Notes: generated by a model from the letters alone, not told the origin. DNA of 64,000 nucleotides from Calothrix anomala FACHB-343 (GCF_014696435.1 NZ_JACJQG010000001.1:207268-271267); one strand, 5' to 3'; shown: positions 1 to 9,988, numbered from the stretch's first letter. A program made the numbers and translations.

Positions 1-1
1 A

Positions 2-1003
2 GTTGTGGTTGTTGGTACTAGAGGTACTGCCAATAATCAGTTATTGCAACAGCCTCCTTCACCGATAATTGCACAGAGTAGCCCTAATCAAAATACCCCA
101 TCCGAGTTACCTGTACCAATAGCTAAAGATTTGCAGTTGTCGGCACAAAATTTATTTACCCATATACAAAAGCTTAATTTTCAGCGTTATACCAAGGATG
201 AGCGATCGCGTACTCGTACTTATATTACAACTGAACTGCAAAAATTCGGCTGGAAACCCCAATTACAAAAGTTTCCTAACGGTGTAAATATCTTTGCTGA
301 ACGCCAGGGAACTAACGAACAAGCTGGTGCAATTTTAGTAGGTGCCCATTATGATACCGTTGCTGGTTCTCCTGGGGCTGATGATAATGCCAGTGGATTG
401 GCTGTGATGCTGGAAGTTGCTAGAGTTCTCGGTTCTACTGCTACTCCTAGAACATTACAGCTAGCGTTTTTTGATTTAGAAGAAGCTGGACTTTTGGGTA
501 GTAAAGCTTTTGTCAGCCAAAAAGCCAGGTTAAAAAATCTCCAGAGTGCGATCGTTATGGATATGGTAGGTTATGCCTGTTACACAGTCGGTTGTCAGCA
601 GTACCCTACAGCATTACCAGTTAAACCACCCAGCGATCAAGGTGACTTTTTAGTAGTAGTAGGCGATACAGAACATTTACCTTTGCTGAATGCTTTTGAA
701 AATTCCCAGTCTCATCCAGCGACAGCCTTAAATAAAAATGATGCGAATTTCCCATCAATTTTAACATTACCTATTCCCTTGAAAGGATTATTAGCACCAG
801 ACACCCTACGCAGCGATCATGCACCATTTTGGTATCAAGATATAGGTGCTGTACTAGTCACAGATACGGCTAATTTACGTAATGCTAACTATCATCAACC
901 TAGCGATTTACCAAAAACAATTGATCGTGATTTTTTTATAGGTTCAGCCCAAATTGTTCTCAATACTACGCATAAATTATTAGAAAATGCAACGGATGGA
1001 TAG
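2..1003 (+). CDS. M28-family zinc aminopeptidase, 5' end cut by window edge
   Basis: The frame is open to the left edge, so the true start and probably a signal peptide lie outside. Counting from the GTG at position 5, the M28 di-zinc ligands are visible: H115 and D117 in GAHYDTV, D126 in GADDNASG, E159/E160 in FFDLEEAG, D186 in VMDMVGY and H272 in RSDHAPFW. The family removes N-terminal residues from peptides and is usually exported or periplasmic. An N-terminal Pro/Ser/Gln-rich stretch (residues 12-40) fits a linker after an export signal. All ligands are present, so the catalytic domain looks intact. The exact substrate cannot be told from sequence. Confidence 0.9.
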   Translation, partial: VVVVGTRGTANNQLLQQPPSPIIAQSSPNQNTPSELPVPIAKDLQLSAQNLFTHIQKLNFQRYTKDERSRTRTYITTELQKFGWKPQLQKFPNGVNIFAERQGTNEQAGAILVGAHYDTVAGSPGADDNASGLAVMLEVARVLGSTATPRTLQLAFFDLEEAGLLGSKAFVSQKARLKNLQSAIVMDMVGYACYTVGCQQYPTALPVKPPSDQGDFLVVVGDTEHLPLLNAFENSQSHPATALNKNDANFPSILTLPIPLKGLLAPDTLRSDHAPFWYQDIGAVLVTDTANLRNANYHQPSDLPKTIDRDFFIGSAQIVLNTTHKLLENATDG

Positions 1004-1009
1004 GAGTTT

Positions 1010-1262
1010 CTGCGCTACCCCAGATCACGATTGTTCTTGTGAGTCAAGCTACACGTACAGCTCTACCGCCGAGTGGACTGTTGAACCCGCAGGGCAAAAG
1101 CTAGCTTGGGACACAAGCAAAGTAACGCTTCTGGACTGGCAACTTCTGTGCTACTTGGTGCAAGCCTGGTAGAGCAAGTAGCCAGGATGAAAGAAGAATC
1201 CCCTGCCTTTACGACTTAGTGAGCGAAGCGATACTAAGTCGTAAAGGCAGGGGAGTGTCAAT
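1010..1262 (+). mobile_element. IS200/IS605-like right-end remnant (possible orphan omega-RNA)
   Basis: This non-coding stretch ends in a perfect 21-bp inverted repeat (1200-1220 and 1233-1253, 12-nt loop) whose stem begins CCCCTGCCTTTACG, preceded by GGATGAAAGAAGAAT and followed by GAGTGTCAA. From memory, this architecture (AGAATCCCC, hairpin, GGGGAGTGTCAA) is typical of the right ends of cyanobacterial TnpB-bearing IS200/IS605 elements, where the guide RNA of TnpB is encoded. No tnpA or tnpB is next to it: the left neighbour is a complete M28 gene. The hairpin may also serve as terminator between the convergent genes. Assignment to IS605 is inference. Confidence 0.4.
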
Positions 1263-1459
1263 TAGTAAGCCAGTGTTTCTAAAGTTTCCCGCAAATAGCG
1301 CTGTACTTGTTGTTCTAAACGTAGCCCTTGTAATTGTACATGATGTTCTAATTGCCAGCGTTGGAAGCCAGAACTAGCGGCGATCGCGTATTTCAGGCTG
1401 TGCCAAATTTCACTATCATCAGTAAATTGGCGATCGCTAGAGGTGGGAATTTGAGCCAT
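1262..1459 (-). CDS. Small conserved cyanobacterial protein, 65 aa
   Basis: A 65-residue soluble, charged protein with a Gln/Leu/Arg-rich C-terminal half (VQLQGLRLEQQVQRYLRETL) that should form an amphipathic helix. The ATG is preceded by an AAGGAATGAG ribosome-binding site. I recognise no domain. It lies just upstream of a membrane-protein gene on the same strand, with the IS-like hairpin immediately after its stop. Function unknown. Confidence 0.55.
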   Translation of the reverse strand: MAQIPTSSDRQFTDDSEIWHSLKYAIAASSGFQRWQLEHHVQLQGLRLEQQVQRYLRETLETLAY

Positions 1460-1544
1460 AATTTCTCATTCCTTGGTTTTACTTCAAAATTTAGCGCAGT
1501 TCTCATTTTCAGACAACTCTCCGCAGGAGACAGTTTAAATCTGC

Positions 1545-2198
1545 CTAACCTTCATCGGAGTTTTCTGCTTGGGGTGGTTCTGTGCTTTTTTTCCTTCCCC
1601 ATAGGGAGTGAAATAACTGGGGCAATATTTGATTAACCCGTACCCCTACGATGGTGAAATCCTGCTGAATCTTTTCTAAAGGTAATGGTTTTATGGCTGC
1701 AAATTCTGTGTCATTCGTCACCAAAAGTCTAGCTACACTCACGGGAATTTGCAAAAACAAATTGCTGGCTAAAAAAGCTAAAGCAGCGAGCAGTAATCCC
1801 ACACTCCGCCATTGGGGTAGAAAACTAGCAATGTTTGCTACCAGTGGAGTAATTTGATATATCTGCCACAGCACCCCTACTAATAATATTGCGGCTAAAA
1901 CGGCCAAAAAGCGATTTAAATTTGTATTAATTAAACAAAGCATCTTGCGTTGCTCTTCAGTCAGATTTTCTGGCTTGAGAGCAATGCCCAAAATAGCGAA
2001 TATGTAAAAAGGACGACTTAATTGCATCCACAGCAGTGGTAAAACGCCGATGGCAGCTACTAAAAAGAGTTCCATCCATACGGGTAAGACTGGCTCGCCT
2101 ATGGATAGAAACAACACACACAAAAACAAAAAAATCGGCAGAGTCGCCAAACCGGCGAGATGAATCCACAAAATCGGTTCAGAGCGAAATGAGGCCAT
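1545..2198 (-). CDS. Low-complexity-tail membrane protein
   Basis: An integral membrane protein with about five hydrophobic segments and a short polar, acidic C-terminal tail (TEPPQAENSDEG), matching the cyanobacterial family known as low-complexity tail membrane protein. The start chosen is the internal ATG at 2198 (MASFRSEPILWIHLAGL), because family members begin just before a conserved DPxLWIHLAGLA-like segment; an ATG at 2279 would add 27 atypical residues. It follows infB on the same strand and may be cotranscribed. No catalytic motif is visible. Confidence 0.75.
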   Translation of the reverse strand: MASFRSEPILWIHLAGLATLPIFLFLCVLFLSIGEPVLPVWMELFLVAAIGVLPLLWMQLSRPFYIFAILGIALKPENLTEEQRKMLCLINTNLNRFLAVLAAILLVGVLWQIYQITPLVANIASFLPQWRSVGLLLAALAFLASNLFLQIPVSVARLLVTNDTEFAAIKPLPLEKIQQDFTIVGVRVNQILPQLFHSLWGRKKSTEPPQAENSDEG

Positions 2199-2315
2199 AT
2201 TTACATTTATGCCTTGTAAGTCATCAGTGCTGAGTTGTAAGTTAGCAGTTGGAATTTTGAGAATGAACTCAAAACTCACAACTTGACTTAGAACTCAGCA
2301 CTAGTAGACTCAACA

Positions 2316-5300
2316 CTACTTTGTCAATGTCAGCGTGCGACGCTTGGTAACCATTTGATAAGCTTCGATGATGTCACCTTCAGCCCAATCATGGAATTTA
2401 TCTATGCCAATACCGCATTCATAACCGGCATTGACTTCGCGAGCATCTTCTTTCATCCGTTTGAGGGAATCAAGAACGCCTTCGTAAACTACCTTACCGC
2501 CGCGACGTACCCGCAGTTTGCAGTTGCGGACGAGTTTGCCAGATTGTACGTAACAACCAGCCACAGCTCCGCGACCAACTGGGAAAACGGCACGCACTTC
2601 GGTTTGACCTAAAGGTTCTTCGACCAATTCCGGTTCTAACAAACCTTCTAAGGCTCCTTGAATATCTTCTAGGAGTTTGTAGATAATGTTGTATTCCCGG
2701 ACATCTACACCCGCTTCATCGGCGGCTTGTCTAGCGCCACTAGCGTAGGTGGTGTTGAAGCCAATAATGACGGCGTTACTAGCAGCAGCTAAATCGATAT
2801 CTGTTTCGGTGATTTCGCCAGCCGTAGCTAATAGCATCCGAATTTGGACTTCGTTTTGTGGGATTTGTCTGAGCGATCCCACAATAGCTTCCACTGAACC
2901 TTGGACATCGGCTTTGAGGATTAAGTTGAGTTCTTTTAGCTCGCCTTCTTGTGCTTGGGCCGATAGGGTTGTTAAGGTAACGCGACCTTGGAGTAAGCGA
3001 GATTGACGCTGTTTGTCGGCGCGATCGCTTGCTAAGGCACGAGCTTCTTTCTCGTTCTCGAAGACCTCAAATTCATCACCTGCAGCGGGAACGTCGCTTA
3101 AACCTAGCACTTCCACTGCAAAGGAAGGGCTACCAGCTTCAACTCTCTTACCTCGGTCATCAACCATTGCCCGGACTTTACCAAATGCCGAGCCTGCGAC
3201 TAACATATCGCCCACCTTGAGCGTACCATTTTGGATCAACAAGGTAGCAACTGCTCCCTTAGCCTTATCCAAATGAGCTTCAATGACGGTGCCTTTCGCT
3301 GGACGATCTGGGTTAGCAGATAATTCGCCAACTTCTGCCACCAACAGAATCATTTCTAGGAGTGTATCCAGGTTTTCGCCCTTGATGGCACTCACAGGTA
3401 CCATGATTGTTTCACCACCCCAATCTTCGGCGGTGAGACCATAGTTAGTTAATTCTTGTTTCACCCGCTCTGGTTGTGCGCCTTCTTTGTCAATCTTGTT
3501 AATTGCTACAACAATGGGCACTTCCGCCGCTTGAGCATGGCTAATCGCTTCGATAGTTTGGGGACGCACGCCATCATCAGCAGCTACTACCAACACGGCA
3601 ATATCTGTGACCCTAGCACCCCTAGCCCGCATTGCCGTAAAGGCTTCGTGACCGGGAGTATCCAGGAAGACAATTTGATGTGGCTGACCTTCATGTTCGA
3701 TGTCAACATGGTAAGCACCGATGTGCTGGGTAATCCCGCCTGCTTCGCCTGCTGCCACTTTGGTTTTGCGAATGGAATCCAGGAGGGTAGTTTTACCGTG
3801 GTCTACGTGACCCATGATTGTCACTACTGGCGGACGACGATGGAGATTTTCCATGTCTGCCAAATCGAGCATTTCTGTAACTTTGCGGGCTTCTGCTTCT
3901 GGTTCAGCAGTTTCCACTTCTACTTCTAGCTCTTTGGCTACCAAAGTAATGGTAGGAATATCGAGATTTTGGGTGATACTCACTGCCATGCCTTTCATGA
4001 ACAGGATTTTCACAATCTCTGTATCGGCGACAACCAGAAGGTCTGCCAGTTCTTGCACTGTCAAGGGCCCTGTGACCACAACTTTAGCTGGTCGCTCGCG
4101 CTTGACTTCTACATTCTCTTGGCGGCGATTTTGGTCGCGGTTAGCAGGAGCTTTTTTGCCTCTGGTTGTGGGGCCGGCGATCGCTACAGCTGGTTGCTGT
4201 GTCGGTCTAGCTGCCTTTGGCTTGGGCGGACGAGCAATTGACAAGCTTACTTGGACAGTAGCTGGTATTTCCAGCCCTTCTTCATCTAGTAAATCTTCAT
4301 CTTCAAAATCATCATCAAGGACTGGCTTGATGCGCTTGCCTTTAACGCCTGCCTTCCCTGATTTTTCCTTGATTTCGTCAATAATTTCTTCTTCTTGCCA
4401 CTTTTTACCACCTTTTGCCGGACGGGGTGGAGTGGGACGTTTTAAGTCCAGCAGATCTGGTGGCACTACTTCATCAACGATAGCTGCTGCTTTACCGCCA
4501 CCGCCTTGCATCGGTCTGGGTGGGGTAGCCACTGGCATCGCTGCTACAGCTTCACTAGGACGTACTGGTTTACTGGGTCGTGATGGTGCATCGCCAAATT
4601 GTCCCGGTGCGCCTGGTGGTCGATTGCCTCTATTTTCCGGCTTGACTGGTGCTGGCGTTGGACGAGACTGTTTTTGGGGCAAAGACTGAGGAGATTGATC
4701 GGTTGCTGGCTTTCCTGCCTTGGGCTTAATTTGCTCCCGGTCTTCATCCCGCCGTTGCTGACGTTCGCGCTTGAGGATCGGTTTATCTGCTTGAGTCAGC
4801 GACTCCGGCGCTACTGCTGCTTCAGCCACAGGTCGAGCGGGCGGGGCTGCTAGTTGTGGTTTTTGCGGTTTTTCTGGTCTAGGCCGCGATGTATTTGGTT
4901 TTTCTTGCCTTTCCGGTTTTTCCGGTTTTTCTGCTGCTATTTTTTCTGTCGGCTGAGGTTGAGGCTTGCGATCTGCGTCTGTGACAGCTGGTTGCTGTGG
5001 GGTCTCAGACACATTCCGGGGTACAGGTCGAGTTGGTGCCGTCGGCTGCATGGGCGAGACTGGTGTGGCAAAAGGCTTGGGAGGAGAGGGAGGATTAGCT
5101 TCAGAAGAAGCAAGTTGGTTATTGATTGCAACTGACGCCTCTGGGGCGTTGGATGTAGGATTTCTCAATATTTTGGGTTTACGAATTTCCAAAATTTGTT
5201 GTTTGTGGGGTGCGGCTGGTCGATTTTTCGAGCCAGCTTGTGAACTGTTGGGATGATTGGATATATTTTCTTTTTTTGCCGAACTACTCGTAGTTGCGAG

Positions 5301-5462
5301 TTTTTCCGCAGCTGAACGAATGCGTTCGGCTTCTGAGTCTGAAATTGTACTGCTATGGCTTTTGACCGCGATGTTGAGCTGGTCGCATATTGCTAATAGC
5401 TCTTTGTTATCCAAATTTAATTCCTTTGATAAGTCATAGATTCTAACTTTGCCGTTGTTCAT
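2316..5462 (-). CDS. infB: Translation initiation factor IF-2
   Basis: IF-2 is the GTPase that positions fMet-tRNA on the 30S subunit and promotes 50S joining. The 1048-residue protein has an IF2_N helix at 1-55, a long Pro/Lys/Glu-rich disordered region (about 60-440) typical of cyanobacterial and chloroplast forms, and a second IF2_N-like module (about 465-530). The G domain starts near residue 551 (GHVDHGKTT, then DTPGHEAF and NKIDK), followed by the beta-barrel and C1/C2 domains. It is the last gene of the rimP-nusA-ylxR-infB block. The size is normal for cyanobacteria. Confidence 0.98.
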   Translation of the reverse strand: MNNGKVRIYDLSKELNLDNKELLAICDQLNIAVKSHSSTISDSEAERIRSAAEKLATTSSSAKKENISNHPNSSQAGSKNRPAAPHKQQILEIRKPKILRNPTSNAPEASVAINNQLASSEANPPSPPKPFATPVSPMQPTAPTRPVPRNVSETPQQPAVTDADRKPQPQPTEKIAAEKPEKPERQEKPNTSRPRPEKPQKPQLAAPPARPVAEAAVAPESLTQADKPILKRERQQRRDEDREQIKPKAGKPATDQSPQSLPQKQSRPTPAPVKPENRGNRPPGAPGQFGDAPSRPSKPVRPSEAVAAMPVATPPRPMQGGGGKAAAIVDEVVPPDLLDLKRPTPPRPAKGGKKWQEEEIIDEIKEKSGKAGVKGKRIKPVLDDDFEDEDLLDEEGLEIPATVQVSLSIARPPKPKAARPTQQPAVAIAGPTTRGKKAPANRDQNRRQENVEVKRERPAKVVVTGPLTVQELADLLVVADTEIVKILFMKGMAVSITQNLDIPTITLVAKELEVEVETAEPEAEARKVTEMLDLADMENLHRRPPVVTIMGHVDHGKTTLLDSIRKTKVAAGEAGGITQHIGAYHVDIEHEGQPHQIVFLDTPGHEAFTAMRARGARVTDIAVLVVAADDGVRPQTIEAISHAQAAEVPIVVAINKIDKEGAQPERVKQELTNYGLTAEDWGGETIMVPVSAIKGENLDTLLEMILLVAEVGELSANPDRPAKGTVIEAHLDKAKGAVATLLIQNGTLKVGDMLVAGSAFGKVRAMVDDRGKRVEAGSPSFAVEVLGLSDVPAAGDEFEVFENEKEARALASDRADKQRQSRLLQGRVTLTTLSAQAQEGELKELNLILKADVQGSVEAIVGSLRQIPQNEVQIRMLLATAGEITETDIDLAAASNAVIIGFNTTYASGARQAADEAGVDVREYNIIYKLLEDIQGALEGLLEPELVEEPLGQTEVRAVFPVGRGAVAGCYVQSGKLVRNCKLRVRRGGKVVYEGVLDSLKRMKEDAREVNAGYECGIGIDKFHDWAEGDIIEAYQMVTKRRTLTLTK

Positions 5463-5475
5463 GCACTCTTCCCCT

Positions 5476-5709
5476 TTAATTTACAGTTTTAGCGGATGGT
5501 TGCCTGGTTTGTGACATCTCCATCCTTTGATTACTGTTTTTTGGTTGCCGTTTAGATTTTTGCCGTGCCTCCAATAAGGAAAGAGAGATGTCTCGGTTAA
5601 TCTTGGCATCCCCACCCAAAATGATGGTTGACGCCGAACCGCGCAATAGCGCTACCAGTTTGCCATTCTGTAGTTTTTTGTTTTGCTGATTCTGAGTCTT
5701 CCACAACAC
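5476..5709 (-). CDS. Possible small ORF between ylxR and infB
   Basis: A 77-residue basic reading frame ends 13 bp before infB, in the place where many bacteria carry the L7Ae-like gene ylxQ. Part of it ([20 protein letters not shown]) vaguely recalls the L7Ae pattern of a basic GK-start followed by a hydrophobic strand and GD, but the domain is far too short and the C-terminal third is Gln/Lys/Ser-rich. No convincing ribosome-binding site is seen. It could be a decayed ylxQ or a chance frame. Confidence 0.3.
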   Translation of the reverse strand: MLWKTQNQQNKKLQNGKLVALLRGSASTIILGGDAKINRDISLSLLEARQKSKRQPKNSNQRMEMSQTRQPSAKTVN

Positions 5710-5887
5710 AATCGAGTAAAACTTGTTGGGAGTATTGCTCCACCTCTCACCAGATTGTATGAGAGCCGTTTCTCAACTACACCCCTTTACTATTTTGGCA
5801 CTAACCCAAGCATTCTAGAGAGACGATGTTGCTAGCCTAAGTTCGGCTATTAGCAAAACTCACTAGAGATTACCGTCACAAATTTCT

Positions 5888-6163
5888 TTAACTAGAATTT
5901 GATGACTGGTGATTGCTTTTGGCTAGACGCTGCCACAATGTCTGGTACAGTGTTTCTGGCACTGTTGCATGTAGCGATCGCCCTAGTCGATTTTTTTTCT
6001 GAGCCGCTTGTAGGCAGCTAGTTTGCGGGCATATATAGGCAGAACGCCCCATGCCCTCATCTAATTGTACCGTTCTCGACTCAAAGACGCGGACAATCCG
6101 CCAAAACTCTTCTTTTAGTGCTACTCGGCGACAACTTATACATCGCCGATAATTTGGTTTCAT
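5888..6163 (-). CDS. ylxR: YlxR-family (DUF448) RNA-binding protein
   Basis: A 91-residue basic protein with the YlxR signature: RRCISCRR at residues 6-13, GMGRSAYICP in the middle and RSLHATVP near the end. YlxR proteins are nucleoid- or RNA-associated factors encoded between nusA and infB across bacteria, as here. The two-cysteine N-terminus (CISC) and a later C/C pair (CPQTSC) could form a small metal site. About 150 bp separate it from nusA. Confidence 0.93.
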   Translation of the reverse strand: MKPNYRRCISCRRVALKEEFWRIVRVFESRTVQLDEGMGRSAYICPQTSCLQAAQKKNRLGRSLHATVPETLYQTLWQRLAKSNHQSSNSS

Positions 6164-6309
6164 TTATTTTGTGCTACCTCACTTTAGCAGTTTGGTTAAA
6201 AAATAGAGGTTGCCCATCTATTTTTGCTTTTACCAAGGTTGCTAAATGTCAGGTAATTTCTATAAACTTCCTGTAAAGAATCTTACCAAAACTCCATAAA
6301 ATTACTAAA

Positions 6310-7647
6310 CTACTCGTCATCATTTTTATCAAAAGAGTCATCTTCTAATTCTAATTCTTCCTGATTTTCATCATCTTCTAGTTCTTCTAATTCTTCTAAT
6401 TCTTCTAGTTCTTCTAGTTCTTCTAGTTCTTCTAATTCTTCTTCATCCTCTAATTCTTCTTGTTCTGCTTGATATTTAGCACGAGATGCCAGGAATTTAG
6501 CATCTTCTGCAGCATGGTCGTATTTTGCTTTATCTTTGATGTCAATCTTCCAACCAGTTAAACGTGCTGCTAATCGGACGTTTTGCCCTTCTTTACCAAT
6601 TGCCAAGCTGAGTTGGTCTTCAGCTACTAGTACATGGGTTTGCCGAGTTTCTGGGTCCATGAGGCGTACTTCATCTACCCTGGCTGGACTGAGGGCATTG
6701 GCAATGTAGGTGGCTGGGTCTGGAGACCAGCGAATGACATCGATTTTTTCACCTCGTAATTCATTAACTACCACTTGAATCCGCGATCCCCGTGCGCCGA
6801 TACAAGCACCGACTGGATCGACATCGCGATCGAGGGTATCAACAGCAATTTTAGTCCGAGGACCTACGTAACGGGAAGGGGGATTAGCTTCTCTGGCTAC
6901 GGCGACAATCCGCACAACTTCATCTTCAATTTCGGGGACTTCGTTAGCGAATAAATAAACTACTAAACCCGCATCAGCACGGGATACTAATAATTGCGGG
7001 CCTCTTTGCTGTCCTTGAGAAACTTTTTTCAGATATACCTTAAATGTAGCGTTGGCTCGGTAATTATCATTAGGTAATTGTTCGCGTTTTGGTAATTCCG
7101 CTTCTACTTCTGGTTGACCAAAACCGCTACTCACCGCCAAAATTACTGATTGACGCTCAAACCGCAAAACTCTGGCTTGTAAAACTGTACTTTCTAAGTC
7201 TTGGAATTCTTCTTGCACCATCTGGCGCTGTTGATCCCGCAATTTTTGCGCCAATACTTGCTTGGTTTGCATCGCCGCCATCCGCCCAAATTCACCTTGG
7301 TCTGGGGTGACATCTAAAACTACAGAATCGCCTAACTGAGCTTCTGGTGCTACTTGTTGCACTTCATCTAAGGATATTTGATGATCGGTATTACTAACTT
7401 CCTCAACTATAGTTTTTGTAGACAGAACGCGAAAACCTTCACCTTCAATATCTAGTTCAACTTCAAAGTTATCAAAGTAATCTTCATCAAATTGTTTGCG
7501 CTCTAAATTTTGGGCACGACGGTAGCGTTCGTAACCTTTAAGTAAGGCTTCTCTAATTGCTGATTGCACTGCCAGCCGAGGTAAATTGCGTTCGCGACTA
7601 ATACTTTCAATTAAATCTTTTAATCCAGGTAAACTAACCATTGACAT
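6310..7647 (-). CDS. nusA: Transcription termination/antitermination factor NusA
   Basis: NusA binds RNA polymerase and nascent RNA and tunes pausing, termination and antitermination. The 445-residue protein has the N-terminal polymerase-binding domain ([20 protein letters not shown]), an S1 domain (about 130-200) and tandem KH domains containing [16 protein letters not shown] and [18 protein letters not shown]. As in other cyanobacteria it lacks the C-terminal acidic repeats of E. coli NusA, but it ends in a highly acidic tail (about 395-445) built of Glu-Glu-Leu triplets from a 9-bp DNA repeat. It lies downstream of rimP. Confidence 0.97.
   Translation of the reverse strand: MSMVSLPGLKDLIESISRERNLPRLAVQSAIREALLKGYERYRRAQNLERKQFDEDYFDNFEVELDIEGEGFRVLSTKTIVEEVSNTDHQISLDEVQQVAPEAQLGDSVVLDVTPDQGEFGRMAAMQTKQVLAQKLRDQQRQMVQEEFQDLESTVLQARVLRFERQSVILAVSSGFGQPEVEAELPKREQLPNDNYRANATFKVYLKKVSQGQQRGPQLLVSRADAGLVVYLFANEVPEIEDEVVRIVAVAREANPPSRYVGPRTKIAVDTLDRDVDPVGACIGARGSRIQVVVNELRGEKIDVIRWSPDPATYIANALSPARVDEVRLMDPETRQTHVLVAEDQLSLAIGKEGQNVRLAARLTGWKIDIKDKAKYDHAAEDAKFLASRAKYQAEQEELEDEEELEELEELEELEELEELEELEDDENQEELELEDDSFDKNDDE
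6377..6443. repeat. 9-bp coding tandem repeat in nusA tail
   Basis: About seven tandem copies of a 9-bp unit (TTCTAGTTC or TTCTAATTC on the plus strand) encode the Leu-Glu-Glu repeats of the NusA tail. The near-identity of the units suggests slippage and possible length variation between strains. Confidence 0.85.
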
Positions 7648-7671
7648 AAAATAATCTCCTTTAAAAATTAA

Positions 7672-7858
7672 GGAATAGGGGATAGGGACTAGGGATTAGG
7701 GACTAGGGGCTAGGGATGAGAGAATAGAGATTAGAGACTAGATAATATGTAGTAACAACTACACATAAGAGACTAAGGATTAGAGAAAACATTTACTCTA
7801 GTCCCTAGCCTCTAGCCTCTAGCCTCTAGCCTCTAGCCTCTAGCCTCTAGCCCCTTGG
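7672..7858. repeat. Heptamer tandem repeats between nusA and rimP
   Basis: The 211-bp nusA-rimP gap is largely heptamer repeats of the STRR type: GGGACTA/GGGATTA variants at about 7677-7716 and about six copies of TAGCCTC at 7806-7851. The two blocks are roughly complementary in character (GGGNCTAG versus CTAGNCCC), so the transcript could fold back on itself. Confidence 0.85.
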
Positions 7859-8320
7859 TTATCGGCGTTCGTCCAGCTGTACCCTAGTGATGAGAGTACG
7901 GGGAATTTCGACTACACGACCTTTTTGGTTTAAATAAACCGTTTGCTCATCCCGGCGAATCAACTGACCTGTCCACTCTTGCTGTCCGTCGTGGGGTGGA
8001 GAAGTGGAAACGATTACAGGAAATCCTTTGAAAGAAATAAATTCCCTGTCTGTCGCCAGTTGTCGCGAAATACCAGGACTAGACACTTCCAAGACATAAG
8101 TATCTGGAATAATCTCCACCGCATCTAAGGAAGCTTCTAAAGCACGGCTCATGCGTTCGCAATCATCTAATCCAGTATCTTGCTGGGGATTACGAATATC
8201 TACCCGTAAAATTGGTGGACGTTGGTTAGTATGAAAAACCACGCCAACAATTTCTAATCCCAGTTCTTCCGCTACTGGTGTCGCCAATTCAATAATTTGT
8301 GGGACTAAGGGATGAGTCAT
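7859..8320 (-). CDS. rimP: Ribosome maturation factor RimP
   Basis: RimP assists 30S subunit assembly. The sequence shows the conserved core ([15 protein letters not shown], then [14 protein letters not shown]) and the C-terminal SH3-like barrel. The start is set at the ATG at 8320 ([21 protein letters not shown]), which matches family length at 153 aa; an in-frame upstream start would fall inside a terminator-like hairpin. It is the first gene of the nusA/infB block. Confidence 0.95.
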   Translation of the reverse strand: MTHPLVPQIIELATPVAEELGLEIVGVVFHTNQRPPILRVDIRNPQQDTGLDDCERMSRALEASLDAVEIIPDTYVLEVSSPGISRQLATDREFISFKGFPVIVSTSPPHDGQQEWTGQLIRRDEQTVYLNQKGRVVEIPRTLITRVQLDERR

Positions 8321-8331
8321 GCAAAAATCCA

Positions 8332-8358
8332 ATAAAAAAAGTGGGCTTCGACCCACTT
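8332..8358 (-). terminator. Terminator-like hairpin in the rimP leader
   Basis: On the minus strand the sequence AAGTGGG-TCGAAG-CCCACTT is followed directly by a T tract, the form of a rho-independent terminator. It ends about 18 nt before the rimP ATG, so transcription of rimP must either pass through it or start after it. A second inverted repeat (CGAACT/AGTTCG, 8394-8411) lies upstream. It could end the upstream gene's transcript or act as an attenuator. Confidence 0.6.
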
Positions 8359-8446
8359 CCTGCGATAGGGATATCTTCCAAGAAGTCTTGTGCCGAACTC
8401 AAAAAAGTTCGACTCTGATCTGAGTTTAGCGCATTTCTTTTGAAGG

Positions 8447-8540
8447 TAGTCAATAGTCAATAGTCAATGGTCAATGGTCAATGGTCATTTGTCTTCCTTG
8501 TCCCCCTTGTCCTCCTTGTCCCCCTTGTCTCCCTTCCCTG
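8447..8540. repeat. Heptamer and nonamer tandem repeats
   Basis: Tandem GTCAATR heptamers (about 8450-8487) are followed by CCTTGTCCC-type 9-mers (about 8492-8537), filling the gap between the rimP leader and the next gene's stop. Confidence 0.8.
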
Positions 8541-8545
8541 TTCCC

Positions 8546-9988
8546 TTACCGATCTCGCCTAGCTAGGGCGCTACTTTCTACTGCTGGGGGGAATGGAACT
8601 CTGGTACGTAGTTGTCTGGTTTGCTCGACGATTTGGTCTATGTCTTCTTGGGATAGGCGCTGAACATAGTTGAGTTTGACTTCTTCTAAAAAGTCGAATA
8701 GCAAACTTTGCAGTTCTGTAAGTACTTGTTTTTTCTGGATTTCTGAACCTAAGGCTTGGCTGAAGCGTTCTACAAGTTTGCTGGTGAGTTTTGCGCCAAC
8801 GGGATCTTCGACGGCGCTGACTAGGGCATTATATAAACTAGTGGTGATTTGGGTGGCTAGTTGCTCGCTGAGTTGGGTTTGGGTTTGTCCTACGCCGGGG
8901 AGTGTTTGCAAGTTACGGTACATGGGTACTTGCTGAAAGGCTGTGTTGATGTTGTGGCGTAAAATGGCGGTAATTTCTGGTTGAATTTGCGGTAATACTT
9001 GGTAAACGACGGTTTGAACTAAAATTCCGGCGATCGCTTCTATCTCATTAACATTATTTATATCTATATATGGACGTAAATTCTCTTGTTGTTTGAGCCA
9101 ATTTGTAAATTCACCTCGCTGAATCGATCCCTGAATTTGGTTAATTACCCTAATTATGACAATTTCTGTGATTTCTTCGGCAAAATTGGCGACGATTCCT
9201 TGATTAATTTGTCGCCACACTGGACGTAAATTTACTAACCGCGCTTGATCGAGACGAATTACTACGGGGATCGCTCGCAACCATCGCCAAAATGGTAGCA
9301 ATAATAATAAATCGTACCAACGCCACAATACAGCATCTAACCAGTTAAAACCTGGATGACTGCGTTTGATCAAAAAGCTGCGGACTAATAACTCGAAAGC
9401 AAATAAACCGATAAAGGGTATGTCAATTAGCCAAAAATTATCCAGTAAATCTCCATCTTCGCCAATGCGGCGATAGTAGTTTGTGGCTATTAAGGGACGA
9501 AGATTTTGCTTGAAAAAAGTAATTTCAGAATTCCAACCCTTTTGCGATAAATAAGCCTGACTCCAAAAAGTTCTAAATGCTTGTTTGGCCGATTCTTGAC
9601 CGACGCGATCGCGCATTCGGTTTTTGATTTTTTCTAAGGTACCACTTTTACCCACCCCAGCAAAGGGATTACTTTCAATTATCTCGATGCTCAGACTGCT
9701 AATTTCTTCTAGCTTGGCTTTTACCTGGGGTGACTGTAATCCTGTCTGGCTTACCTGTTCTTCTAATGCGTCTACGGCTTTAAGATAATTATTGGTTTCT
9801 CGATGGGGTTCAATTCCCTTAATGGGGTCGTAAATTTGGGTAATTTGCGGTAATTTTCGTAAATAAAAATCACGCCAAGGTACGTAACTTAAATTAAACA
9901 AAACTAAGCATAAATTTACAGTGGCGGTAATTGCCATCAATCTTTCAAAATACAGTTGCGATCGCTTTAAAGGTTTGGAATCTACCAT
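8546..9988 (-). CDS. Membrane protein with S4-like arginine segment, 480 aa
   Basis: I do not recognise a named family. Visible features are a hydrophobic segment at 17-34, a second at 183-206, a third at 218-233, and directly after it an arginine-spaced stretch (WRWLRAIPVVIRLDQAR, 235-250) that resembles the S3-S4 part of voltage-sensor domains. No pore or selectivity-filter motif follows. The remaining 230 residues are soluble, helical and amphipathic. The sequence looks complete and typical of conserved cyanobacterial hypothetical proteins. Channel-like sensing is inference only. Confidence 0.6.
   Translation of the reverse strand: MVDSKPLKRSQLYFERLMAITATVNLCLVLFNLSYVPWRDFYLRKLPQITQIYDPIKGIEPHRETNNYLKAVDALEEQVSQTGLQSPQVKAKLEEISSLSIEIIESNPFAGVGKSGTLEKIKNRMRDRVGQESAKQAFRTFWSQAYLSQKGWNSEITFFKQNLRPLIATNYYRRIGEDGDLLDNFWLIDIPFIGLFAFELLVRSFLIKRSHPGFNWLDAVLWRWYDLLLLLPFWRWLRAIPVVIRLDQARLVNLRPVWRQINQGIVANFAEEITEIVIIRVINQIQGSIQRGEFTNWLKQQENLRPYIDINNVNEIEAIAGILVQTVVYQVLPQIQPEITAILRHNINTAFQQVPMYRNLQTLPGVGQTQTQLSEQLATQITTSLYNALVSAVEDPVGAKLTSKLVERFSQALGSEIQKKQVLTELQSLLFDFLEEVKLNYVQRLSQEDIDQIVEQTRQLRTRVPFPPAVESSALARRDR

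Noticed and set aside
987-1172. 61-codon frame after the M28 gene
   Set aside because: No ribosome-binding site, overlaps the M28 end, and lies in the IS605-like right-end tract. It might contain a few codons of a lost tnpB tail, but I cannot support it as a gene.
8391-8430. tRNA-like T-arm near GAACTC/GAGTTC
   Set aside because: No acceptor stem, D-arm or anticodon arm can be built around it.
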